Source: Pseudomonadota bacterium (lineage in GTDB: Bacteria; Pseudomonadota; Gammaproteobacteria; Burkholderiales; Burkholderiaceae_C). From it: a stretch of 64,000 bases of DNA. A program made the position numbers and the translations under genes. The stretch spans positions 62,001-126,000 of the forward strand of contig JAIUPH010000017.1 in the NCBI GenBank assembly GCA_020161065.1, written 5' to 3'. The notes beneath the pieces are model-generated. The model saw only the letters and a program-made list of their open reading frames with translations, was not told where the DNA came from and did not search any database. Of the stretch, positions 8,770-15,526 are shown in pieces (position 1 is the stretch's first letter; every line of letters starts with the position of its first letter).

Positions 8770-10056
8770 TTAGTCGCTCGATCGGTACAGCGGCGCGGCG
8801 CCCAGGCGCTGCTCGATGTCCTCCATCATGCGCTGGTAGGCCGCGGTGCCGGGGGCGCCGAAGCGGCGGCGGAACTCGGCCTCGTTCATGCCTTCGGGCA
8901 GGTCCGACACGTCGGGCATGAAGTCGGCCTCGTTCAAGCCGGCGGCCAGGCGCTGCTGCAGCCGCGCGGGGTCGCCGACGGCCAGCGCGCCCATGCGCGT
9001 GCCGGCGCGGTTGGCCGCCATGTCGTTGAAGCTGAAGCCGCTGCCCGAGCGCGCGTCGGACAGCTCCTTGTACAGCCCAATCAGGTCGGCCAGCGGCGTG
9101 CCGCTTTCGGCCGCCAGCGTGGCCGAGACTAAAAAGTGCTGCGGCGAATCGGGCCGCCCGGCCAGGGTGACGCGGATCGGGTGCGCCGCCAGCTCCTCGC
9201 GCCGCTCGGGCAGCAGCGCCGCCAGGCTGATGCCGTTGGCCACCATGCCCAGCACCAGCAGCGCGGCGCGGTTTTCCAGCGCGGGGTCCTGTCCGGCCGC
9301 GCTGCGCCGGCGCGCCAGCTCGAACATCGGCGGCAGCAGCTGCGACAGCGATTGCGGCGCGCCCGCGGGCAGCGCGTTCGCCACCTGCGCCAGCTCGGCG
9401 GCGTAGACGCGCAGCCGCGCATGCTCGCTCTCGGGCAGCAGCGCGGCCAGCACCTGCGAGCCGGCGTCTGGGCCCCAGGCGTAGACCAGGTCCAGCCGGC
9501 GCGGCAGCAGCCGCACGAGCTGCACCGACAGCACCGAGGCCTGGCGCCAGCCCTCCAGCCCGTAGTGCGCCAGCAGCCGCTCGGCGGCCCAGGCGGCCAG
9601 CGCCGGCGGCACCTCCAGCCGCCCCAGGCGCAGGTGCACCAGGCGCGGCAGCTCGCGCGTCTGGCGCGCCTGCAGCTCGACGTTGAGCCAGCCGCCGAAC
9701 GGGTTGCGCGGCAGCGGCAGGCTGCCGCGCAATTGCAGGTCGCCGGCGCCCAGCTCCAGCTGCCAGCGGCTGGGCCGCCAGCGCGCGGCCGTGTGGTTGA
9801 TGAGCAGCTCGGCCTCGTGCTGCGACAGCCGCAGCGTGCGCACCACGCCGGGCAGCGCGTGGCGCGGGTCGTGCTGGCGCGCCAGGCGCAGCGCGCGCTC
9901 GACGTCGGCCACCTCGATCACCGGCTCGCGCTGCACCAGCGGCTCGGCCGCCGGCACGCGCAGCAACACCAGCACCGCCAGCAGGGTGGCCGCCAACAGC
10001 GGCACGACCAGCAGCGCGCCGATCAGCCAGCCCAGCACGGAGCGCAAACGAGGCAT
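8770..10056 (-). CDS. Membrane-anchored protein of unknown function
   Basis: A 428-residue protein that I do not recognise. After MPRLRSVL there is one hydrophobic segment (GWLIGALLVVPLLAATLLAVLV shortened here; residues about 8-32), then a long soluble domain rich in Leu, Ala, Glu and Arg, so it is probably an inner-membrane-anchored periplasmic protein. A late region (about 300-420) has FSFNDMAANRAGTRMGALAV and an acidic end. I chose the ATG at 10056 because it places the membrane segment at the N-terminus. 13 bases upstream of the MBL gene, so likely the first gene of a three-gene leftward unit with the Crp/Fnr regulator. Confidence 0.7.
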   Translation of the reverse strand: MPRLRSVLGWLIGALLVVPLLAATLLAVLVLLRVPAAEPLVQREPVIEVADVERALRLARQHDPRHALPGVVRTLRLSQHEAELLINHTAARWRPSRWQLELGAGDLQLRGSLPLPRNPFGGWLNVELQARQTRELPRLVHLRLGRLEVPPALAAWAAERLLAHYGLEGWRQASVLSVQLVRLLPRRLDLVYAWGPDAGSQVLAALLPESEHARLRVYAAELAQVANALPAGAPQSLSQLLPPMFELARRRSAAGQDPALENRAALLVLGMVANGISLAALLPERREELAAHPIRVTLAGRPDSPQHFLVSATLAAESGTPLADLIGLYKELSDARSGSGFSFNDMAANRAGTRMGALAVGDPARLQQRLAAGLNEADFMPDVSDLPEGMNEAEFRRRFGAPGTAAYQRMMEDIEQRLGAAPLYRSSD

Positions 10057-10335
10057 GTGGCAAGCGAGGACGAATGAGTGGGAGGGCGCCGTCGCCGTAA
10101 CCCGCCGCGAGCGCTTCAAGCAACCCGAAATACTCTCACAAAGCCGGGCCTTTATCCGTTGATGGCTTGGCTTGCCACGGCTGCGCAAACGGGTCACACT
10201 GGATTCGCCGGGTCCCGTATCCGGCTCTCGTTTCAACCCTCTTTTCCATTCCCACCCCTGCTACGTTTTTCCCGCTTTCCCTCCCCCTCTTTTCGGTTCC
10301 CTCGCATCTCTTTCCCCTCGATCAGGAGGCATTGA
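10057..10335 (+). other. Intergenic region with long pyrimidine-rich leader before hpf
   Basis: No gene seen in this 279-base gap. The last 100 bases or so are strongly C/T-biased on the + strand (runs such as TTTTTCCCGC and CCCTCCCCCTCTTTTC) and end in a good ribosome binding site (CAGGAGG) 6 bases before hpf. The rpoN gene, which precedes hpf in many proteobacteria, is not here. Confidence 0.5.
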
Positions 10336-10677
10336 ATGAACTTGACGATCAGCGGACACCATCTCGAAGTCACTCCGGCCCTGCGCGAGTACGTGCTCAC
10401 CAAGCTGGACCGCGTGACGAGACACTTCGATCAGGTCGTGGATGTGAACGTGCTGCTGACGGTTGAAAAGAAGAAGGAAAAGGAACGACGGCAGCGTGCC
10501 GAGGTCACGCTGCACGTCAAGGGGCGCGACATCTTCGTCGAGCAGTCGCATGAAGACCTGTATGCCGCGATCGACCAGTTGATGGACAAGCTCGACCGCC
10601 AGGTCGTGCGCCACAAGGACCGGCTGCAGGATCACCACCACCAGGCGCCCAAGCGGCTGGACGCCGGCACGCCTTGA
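10336..10677 (+). CDS. hpf: Ribosome hibernation promoting factor, short form
   Basis: Binds the 30S decoding region and promotes inactive 100S ribosome dimers in slow growth. The 113-residue product ([20 protein letters not shown]) matches the short HPF/YfiA fold: beta-alpha-beta-beta-beta-alpha, with the basic segment [15 protein letters not shown] and the C-terminal helix [18 protein letters not shown]. No C-terminal dimerisation domain of the long form. Strong ribosome binding site AGGAGG. It is followed by an intrinsic terminator at 10708-10731, so it forms its own transcription unit apart from ptsN. Confidence 0.94.
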   Translation: MNLTISGHHLEVTPALREYVLTKLDRVTRHFDQVVDVNVLLTVEKKKEKERRQRAEVTLHVKGRDIFVEQSHEDLYAAIDQLMDKLDRQVVRHKDRLQDHHHQAPKRLDAGTP

Positions 10678-10707
10678 ACGCCAGGCCCTCCCGCCGGCTT
10701 CTGACCG

Positions 10708-10731
10708 ACGGCCCCGCAAGGGGCCGTTTTT
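10708..10731 (+). terminator. Intrinsic terminator after hpf
   Basis: ACGGCCCC, a GCAA tetraloop, GGGGCCGT, then five T residues (the first one shared with the stem). The 8-bp stem is perfect. It lies 30 bases after the hpf stop and before the ptsN promoter. Confidence 0.92.
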
Positions 10732-10816
10732 CGTCGCCGCCGCCGGGCTGTTGCTGCAATGCCGCAAATTGGCTCAAAAGCACCGCTTCCCCGCGAACGC
10801 GGTGCCGACGCGGGCG

Positions 10817-10843
10817 TTGCGGTCAAGGGTCGCTTCCTATAAT
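10817..10843 (+). promoter_or_regulatory. Sigma-70 type promoter for ptsN-hprK
   Basis: A perfect TATAAT (10838-10843) with TTGCGG (10817-10822) upstream at 15-base spacing. It is the best -10 in the window. The predicted start of transcription is near 10850, giving a leader of about 60 bases before the ptsN ATG at 10913. Confidence 0.65.
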
Positions 10844-10912
10844 TCGCGGCTTCCGTAACACGCGGGTGTCGGCCGTCGCCACGAGCGACCCACCCTCGGG
10901 GGACACGCCCAG

Positions 10913-11383
10913 ATGAATCGCCTTGCCGCCATCCTGCCCAGCGCCAACGTGCTGGTGAACGTGGACGCCACCAGCAAGAAGCGGGTGTTCGAGCAGGCTG
11001 GCCTGTTGTTCGAGAACCAGCACTCGATCGCCCGCAGCATCGTCACCGACAACCTGTTCGCGCGCGAGCGGCTGGGCTCCACCGGGCTCAGCCACGGCGT
11101 GGCCATCCCGCACGGGCGCATCAAGGGCTTGAAGAACCCGCTGGCCGCAGTGCTGCGCGTGCAGCAGCCGATCGCCTTCGACGCGCCCGACGACGAGCCG
11201 GTGTCGCTGCTGATCTTCCTGCTGGTGCCCGAGGCGGCGACGCAGCGGCACCTGGAGATCCTGTCGGAGATCGCCGAGATGCTGTCCGACCGCGAACTGC
11301 GCGAGCGCCTGAAGACCGAGCCCGACGCCGCCGCCGTGCACAAGCTGATCTCCGACTGGGAGCCGCTGAAGTCGGTGGCATGA
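10913..11383 (+). CDS. ptsN: PTS IIA-like nitrogen regulatory protein (EIIA-Ntr)
   Basis: Phosphorylatable regulator of the nitrogen-related PTS, 156 residues, starting MNRLAAILPSANVLVNV. The phospho-acceptor His lies in GLSHGVAIPHGRIKG (about residue 69). No IIB or IIC domain is fused, as expected for PtsN. hprK follows, so this is the usual proteobacterial arrangement in which HPr kinase acts on a regulatory PTS rather than on sugar uptake. Own promoter with TATAAT upstream. Confidence 0.94.
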   Translation: MNRLAAILPSANVLVNVDATSKKRVFEQAGLLFENQHSIARSIVTDNLFARERLGSTGLSHGVAIPHGRIKGLKNPLAAVLRVQQPIAFDAPDDEPVSLLIFLLVPEAATQRHLEILSEIAEMLSDRELRERLKTEPDAAAVHKLISDWEPLKSVA

Positions 11384-11496
11384 ACCCAGCCAGCCCGCCC
11401 GCAGCGCCGCATCGGGGGGCCGATCCGGATCCGGGTCGCCCGCTGCGGATCGCTCTCCCGCGGGGGGACCGGCGCGCAGCGCCGTAGGGGGCCAGC
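11384..11496 (+). repeat. GC-rich repeat-like spacer between ptsN and hprK
   Basis: A 113-base spacer with several runs of G or C and short palindromes (for example CGATCCGGATCCGGGTCG and CCGCGGGG). It resembles the CCCCCGAGGGGG-type intergenic repeats common in this bacterial group and the one inside the end of metX at 50336-50400. It ends directly before the presumed hprK start and includes an in-frame TAG at 11485-11487. Repeat status is inferred from appearance only. Confidence 0.45.
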
Positions 11497-12453
11497 ATCA
11501 AACCGACATCCGTCAGCGCCGAAGGGCTGTTCGAAGCGCACCGCGAGGCGATGCACTGGGAGTGGATCGCCGGCCACGCCCACCCCGAGCGCCGCTTCGA
11601 CGACGCGGCCGTGCGCGACGCGCGCTCCGCCGCCGACCTGGTGGGCTACCTCAACTACATCCACCCGTACCGCGTGCAGATCGTCGGCCGCCGCGAGGTG
11701 GCCTACCTCGGCGACGCCTCGCCCGAGGACCAGGAACGCCGCATCTCGCGCATCGTGACGCTGGAGCCGCCGTTCATCATCGTCGCCGACGGCTGCAAGC
11801 CGCCCGACCGCCTGGTGGCGATGTGCGACCGCGCCGAGATCCCGCTGTTCGTCACCCGCGAATCGGCCGGCCACGTGATCGACGTGGTGCGCGCCTACGT
11901 CGCGCAGTTGTTCGCCGAGCGCACCACGCGCCACGGCGTGTTCATGGACATCCTGGGCCTGGGCGTGCTGCTGACCGGCGAATCGGGCCTGGGCAAGAGC
12001 GAGCTGGGGCTGGAGCTGATCAGCCGCGGCCACGGCCTGGTGGCCGACGATGCGGTGGACCTCTACCGCATCAGCCAGACGGCGCTGGATGGCCGCTGCC
12101 CCGAGCTGCTGCGCAACCTGCTGGAAGTGCGCGGCATCGGGCTGCTGGACATCCGGGCCATCTTCGGCGAGACGGCGGTGCGCCGCAAGATGCGGCTCAA
12201 GCTCATCGTGCACCTGGTGCGCAAGGAGACCATGGAGCGCGAGTTCGAGCGCCTGCCCTACGAGCCGCTGTACGAAGACATCCTGGGCATCGGCGTGCGC
12301 AAGGTGGTGATCGCGGTGGACGCCGGCCGCAACCTGGCGGTGCTGGTGGAAGCCGCGGTGCGCAACACCATCCTGCAGCTGCGCGGCATCGACACCTACC
12401 AGGAGTTCATCGAGCGCCACCAGAAGGCGATGGAGCAGGGCGAGCCCGAGTGA
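11497..12453 (+). CDS. hprK: HPr kinase/phosphorylase, with non-canonical start
   Basis: ATP-dependent kinase and phosphorylase acting on Ser of HPr. The core is intact: P-loop [11 protein letters not shown] (about residues 159-169), [10 protein letters not shown], and the C-terminal signature [18 protein letters not shown]. The first ATG in frame (11551) gives only 300 residues and omits a coding-like stretch, [18 protein letters not shown], that fits the start of the family's N-terminal domain. Between the in-frame TAG at 11485 and that ATG there is no ATG, GTG or TTG. ATC at 11497, with AGGGGG 4-9 bases upstream, would give 318 residues; CTG at 11527 is another option. A base error or true rare start cannot be told apart here. 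Confidence 0.88.
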   Translation: MKPTSVSAEGLFEAHREAMHWEWIAGHAHPERRFDDAAVRDARSAADLVGYLNYIHPYRVQIVGRREVAYLGDASPEDQERRISRIVTLEPPFIIVADGCKPPDRLVAMCDRAEIPLFVTRESAGHVIDVVRAYVAQLFAERTTRHGVFMDILGLGVLLTGESGLGKSELGLELISRGHGLVADDAVDLYRISQTALDGRCPELLRNLLEVRGIGLLDIRAIFGETAVRRKMRLKLIVHLVRKETMEREFERLPYEPLYEDILGIGVRKVVIAVDAGRNLAVLVEAAVRNTILQLRGIDTYQEFIERHQKAMEQGEPE

Positions 12454-12486
12454 GCAGCCGGCGCCGCCGCACCGCGGCAGCGCGCC

Positions 12487-12915
12487 TCAGCGGTTGCGGT
12501 GCGGGCAGTCGGCCACCGTGCAGCGGCCGTACAGCGCCAGCGAATGGTCCTGCAGCTCGAAGCCGCGCGATTCGGCGATGGCGCGCTGGCGCTTCTCGAT
12601 CTCGGGGTCGAAGAACTCTTCCACGCGGCCGCAGCTCAGGCACACCAGGTGGTCGTGGTGATGGCCCTCGTTGAGCTCGAACACCGCCTTGCCCGACTCG
12701 AAGTTGCTGCGCGTCAGCAGCCCCGCCTGCTCGAACTGCATCAGCACGCGGTAGACCGTGGCCAGCCCGATGTCCGAGCCCTCGGCCAGCAGGCTGCGGT
12801 AGACGTCCTCGGCGGTCATGTGGCGGCGCGCCGTGTGTTGGAACACCTCGAGGATCTTGATGCGCGGCAGCGTGGCCTTGAGCCCGCTGCTCTTCAGTTC
12901 CTCGGCATTGGTCAT
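12487..12915 (-). CDS. fur: Ferric uptake regulator
   Basis: Iron-responsive repressor of 142 residues. N-terminal winged helix ([35 protein letters not shown]) and C-terminal metal/dimerisation domain with [17 protein letters not shown] and the second CxxxxC pair in [12 protein letters not shown]. The HHHDH run supplies the regulatory metal ligands and the cysteines the structural zinc site. Divergent from bamE, a conserved arrangement in betaproteobacteria; a TATGAT at 12942-12947 on the minus strand is a likely -10. Convergent with hprK. Confidence 0.95.
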   Translation of the reverse strand: MTNAEELKSSGLKATLPRIKILEVFQHTARRHMTAEDVYRSLLAEGSDIGLATVYRVLMQFEQAGLLTRSNFESGKAVFELNEGHHHDHLVCLSCGRVEEFFDPEIEKRQRAIAESRGFELQDHSLALYGRCTVADCPHRNR

Positions 12916-12941
12916 CTGGGGTCCCCGCTAGAATGGTTTTC

Positions 12942-12947
12942 ATCATA
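12942..12947 (-). promoter_or_regulatory. Likely -10 element of fur
   Basis: TATGAT on the minus strand, 27 bases before the fur ATG. No clear -35 and no convincing Fur box are visible in the 84-base fur-bamE gap. A TAGAAT at 12929-12934 on the plus strand could serve bamE. Confidence 0.4.
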
Positions 12948-12999
12948 GCCAGCCCCTGCGCCACGAGCGGCTGCGCTAGCCCCCACTCCGATCCTGCCC

Positions 13000-13524
13000 A
13001 TGAGCCGAACCTTCCTCGTCGCCGGCCTGGCCGCCTTGTCGCTGCTCGGCGGCTGCGCCGCGTGGCGCCAGTCCGAAGAGAGCTTCTTCGCCCGCATCAC
13101 GCCCTACCGCATCGAGATCGTGCAGGGTAACGTGATCACCAGCGAGCAGGTCGCGCGCATCAAGCCCGGGCTGACGCGCGCGCAGGTGCGCGACATCCTC
13201 GGCACGCCGCTGCTCACCGACCCCTTCCACGCCGACCGCTGGGACTACCTGTTCACGCTGCGCCGCGACGGCGTGCCCAACCAGCGCCGCAGCGTGGTGG
13301 TGTGGTTCGACGGCGACGCGCTCAAGTCCATCGAGGCGCCCGAGCTGCCGAGCGAGCGCGAATTCGTGGCCGGCATCACCAGCACGCGCAAGAAGATCGA
13401 GCCGCGCACGCTGGAGCTGACCGACGCGCAGATCAAGGCCCTGCCCGCGCCGCCCAAGCGCGACGACGCGCCGGCGCCCGAGCCGCAGGGCCCGGCGCGC
13501 AGCTACCCGCCGCTGGGCGACTGA
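13000..13524 (+). CDS. bamE: Outer-membrane assembly lipoprotein BamE
   Basis: Small lipoprotein of the BAM complex that inserts beta-barrel proteins into the outer membrane. 174 residues with a lipoprotein signal ending LSLLGGC (lipidated Cys about residue 22) and the SmpA/OmlA domain: [43 protein letters not shown] and a VVVWFDGD strand. The C-terminal 45 residues are Pro-rich and extend beyond E. coli BamE, as is common in this order. First gene of a probable bamE-dapB-exbB-exbD transcription unit with gaps of 12-22 bases. Confidence 0.92.
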   Translation: MSRTFLVAGLAALSLLGGCAAWRQSEESFFARITPYRIEIVQGNVITSEQVARIKPGLTRAQVRDILGTPLLTDPFHADRWDYLFTLRRDGVPNQRRSVVVWFDGDALKSIEAPELPSEREFVAGITSTRKKIEPRTLELTDAQIKALPAPPKRDDAPAPEPQGPARSYPPLGD

Positions 13525-13538
13525 GCGGGGCGCGCGCC

Positions 13539-14357
13539 GTGTCGGCCGAGCAGCCGCTGAACATCGCCGTGGCCGGCGCTTCCGGCCGCATGGGCCGCAT
13601 GCTGATCGAGGCCGTGCTGGCCAGCGCCGACTGCCGCCTCAGCGGCGCGCTCGACGCCGCCGGCAGCGCCGGCCTGGGCAGCGACGCCGGCGCCTTTCTC
13701 GGCCGCGCCGGCGGCGTGGCGATCACCGCCGATCTGCGCCAGGGCCTGGCCGGCGCCGACGTGCTGATCGACTTCACCCGCCCCGAAGGCACGCTGGCCC
13801 ACCTGGCCGCGTGCCGCGCGCTGGGCGTGCGCATGGTCATCGGCACCACCGGCTTCAGCGCGGCGCAGAAGGCCGAGATCGCCGCCGCCGCGCAGACGCT
13901 GGCGATGGTGATGGCGCCCAACATGAGCGTCGGCGTCAACGTGATGCTGCGCCTGCTCGACCAGGCGGCGCGCGCGCTCGCCGAGGGCTACGACATCGAG
14001 GTCATCGAGGCCCACCACCGCCACAAGGTCGACGCGCCCAGCGGCACCGCGCTGGCGATGGGCGAGACGCTGGCCCATGCGCTGGGCCGCGAGCTGAAGG
14101 ACTGCGCGGTGTACGCGCGCGAAGGCGCAACCGGCGAGCGCGACCCCTCGACCATCGGCTTTGCCACCGTGCGCGGCGGCGACATCGTCGGCGACCATAC
14201 GGTGCTGTTCGCCGGCACCGGCGAGCGCATCGAGATCACCCACCGCAGCAACAGCCGCGCCAACTACGCCGCCGGCAGCCTGCGCGCGGCGCGCTTCCTG
14301 CGCGGCCGTCCGCCCGGCCTGTACGGCATGGACGACGTGCTCGGCCTCAAGGGCTGA
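13539..14357 (+). CDS. dapB: 4-hydroxy-tetrahydrodipicolinate reductase
   Basis: Second committed step of lysine and diaminopimelate synthesis. 272 residues from a GTG start; the nucleotide-binding loop is [13 protein letters not shown] (about residues 11-23), the active-site signature is [17 protein letters not shown] (about 153-169) with the catalytic His pair and Lys. DFTRPEGTL and GTTGFS are also conserved. The GTG lies 14 bases after bamE; no earlier in-frame start fits the alignment. Confidence 0.95.
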   Translation: MSAEQPLNIAVAGASGRMGRMLIEAVLASADCRLSGALDAAGSAGLGSDAGAFLGRAGGVAITADLRQGLAGADVLIDFTRPEGTLAHLAACRALGVRMVIGTTGFSAAQKAEIAAAAQTLAMVMAPNMSVGVNVMLRLLDQAARALAEGYDIEVIEAHHRHKVDAPSGTALAMGETLAHALGRELKDCAVYAREGATGERDPSTIGFATVRGGDIVGDHTVLFAGTGERIEITHRSNSRANYAAGSLRAARFLRGRPPGLYGMDDVLGLKG

Positions 14358-14379
14358 GCGCTCGCACGACGGTTCGCGC

Positions 14380-15030
14380 GTGGACGGACTGCTGCACTTC
14401 TGGGACCGCAGCGACGGCATCGGCCGCGCCGTGGCCTTGCTGCTGCTGTTGATGTCGGTGACGGCCTGGGTGGTGATCCTCTGGAAGGGCTGGCTGCTGC
14501 GCCGCGCGGCGCAGGACGTGGCGCGCGGCGTGGCCGCGTTCTGGGCCGCGCCCTCGCTCGACGAAGGCCGGCTGCGGCTGCAGGCCATCGACCGCGAGCA
14601 GATCCTGCAGCCGCTGCTCGACGCGGCGGTTGCCCAGGCGCCGCGCGGCACGCTCGACGGCGGCGGGCCGCTGACGGCGCAGCTGACGCGCCGCTTGCGC
14701 GACGCCTTGCACCGCGGGCTGCAGCACCTGCAGGCCGGCCAGGTGCTGCTGGCGTCGGTGGGCAGCACGGCGCCTTTCGTCGGGCTGTTCGGCACCGTCT
14801 GGGGCATCTACCACGCGCTGGCCGGCATCGCGGCGGCCGGCAGCCTGTCGATCGAGAAGGTCTCGGGCCCGGTCGGCGAGGCGCTGATCATGACCGCCGC
14901 CGGCATCGCGGTGGCCGTGCCCGCGGTGCTGGCCTACAACATCTACGGCCAGCGCATCGCCGCGGCCGAGGCCGAGCTGGAAGGCTTCGCGCACGACCTG
15001 CGCGAGATGGCGCTCGGCGCCGAGTCCTGA
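14380..15030 (+). CDS. exbB: ExbB/TolQ-family proton channel protein
   Basis: Inner-membrane component of an energy-transducing motor, 216 residues from a GTG start. One membrane helix near the N-terminus (AVALLLLLMSVTAWVVILW) and two in the second half (ASVGSTAPFVGLFGTVWG and a helix around AAGIAVAVPAVLAY). GLFGTVWGIYHAL is the family signature. Pairs with the exbD gene 12 bases downstream. No tonB or tolA gene is adjacent, so ExbB versus TolQ cannot be settled, but the dapB context is typical of exbB in Burkholderiales. Confidence 0.88.
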   Translation: MDGLLHFWDRSDGIGRAVALLLLLMSVTAWVVILWKGWLLRRAAQDVARGVAAFWAAPSLDEGRLRLQAIDREQILQPLLDAAVAQAPRGTLDGGGPLTAQLTRRLRDALHRGLQHLQAGQVLLASVGSTAPFVGLFGTVWGIYHALAGIAAAGSLSIEKVSGPVGEALIMTAAGIAVAVPAVLAYNIYGQRIAAAEAELEGFAHDLREMALGAES

Positions 15031-15042
15031 AGGCGCCGCGCC

Positions 15043-15462
15043 ATGGCCTTCGGCCGCTTGCAGCGCAGCCCGGCCTCGCGGCCGATGAGCGACATCAACA
15101 TGACGCCGCTGATCGACGTGATGCTGGTGCTGCTGGTGATCTTCATCGTCACCGCGCCGCTGATGAGCAGCAGCCTCAAGCTCGAACTGCCGCACGCCGA
15201 GGCGGCGCGCCCGAGCGACGCGCCGGCCTTCATCGCGCTGGCGATCGACGCCGAGGGCCGCGTGTTCCTCGGCGACCAGCCGGTGGCCGCCGAGGCGCTG
15301 GTCGAGCGCGTGCGCGAGGCCGCGCGCGGCGACCCGGCCACCGAGGTGCAGCTGCGCGCCGACCAGCGCGTGCCCTACGGCCGCGTGGCCGAGCTGATCG
15401 GCGCGGTGCAGCAGGCGGGGCTGACGCGCATCGGCTTCGTCACCGAGACGGCGCCGCGCTGA
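15043..15462 (+). CDS. exbD: ExbD/TolR-family biopolymer transport protein
   Basis: Single-span partner of ExbB, 139 residues. SDINMTPLIDVMLVLLVIF is the family signature and contains the membrane Asp (about residue 27) used for proton translocation. The periplasmic C-terminal domain has EVQLRADQRVPYGRVAELIG. Last gene of the unit starting at bamE. In related genomes leuS usually comes next; here two leftward genes intervene. Confidence 0.92.
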   Translation: MAFGRLQRSPASRPMSDINMTPLIDVMLVLLVIFIVTAPLMSSSLKLELPHAEAARPSDAPAFIALAIDAEGRVFLGDQPVAAEALVERVREAARGDPATEVQLRADQRVPYGRVAELIGAVQQAGLTRIGFVTETAPR

Positions 15463-15468
15463 TCGGGG

Positions 15469-15526
15469 TTCAGGCCGGCGCGGCGAGCGCCGTGCCGTGG
15501 GTGCTTCACGCCGGCGCGGCCAGCGC
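15469..15526 (-). repeat. 36-bp spaced duplication of a gene end (stop codon repeated)
   Basis: TTCACGCCGGCGCGGCCAGC at 15505 recurs as TTCAGGCCGGCGCGGCGAGC at 15469, exactly 36 bases apart. On the minus strand both read ALAAPA followed by TGA in the same frame. The copy beyond the real stop at 15506 keeps frame and stop. Confidence 0.85.

Noticed and set aside
10165-10200. Sigma-54 type promoter before hpf (TTGGCTTGCCACGGCTGC)
   Set aside because: The GG-to-GC distance is not 10 bases, so it does not fit the consensus.
11384-11496. Small gene between ptsN and hprK
   Set aside because: No plausible start and stop; composition is repeat-like.
12916-12999. Fur box between fur and bamE
   Set aside because: GGTTTTCATCATAG has some A/T character but no GATAAT-type inverted repeat.
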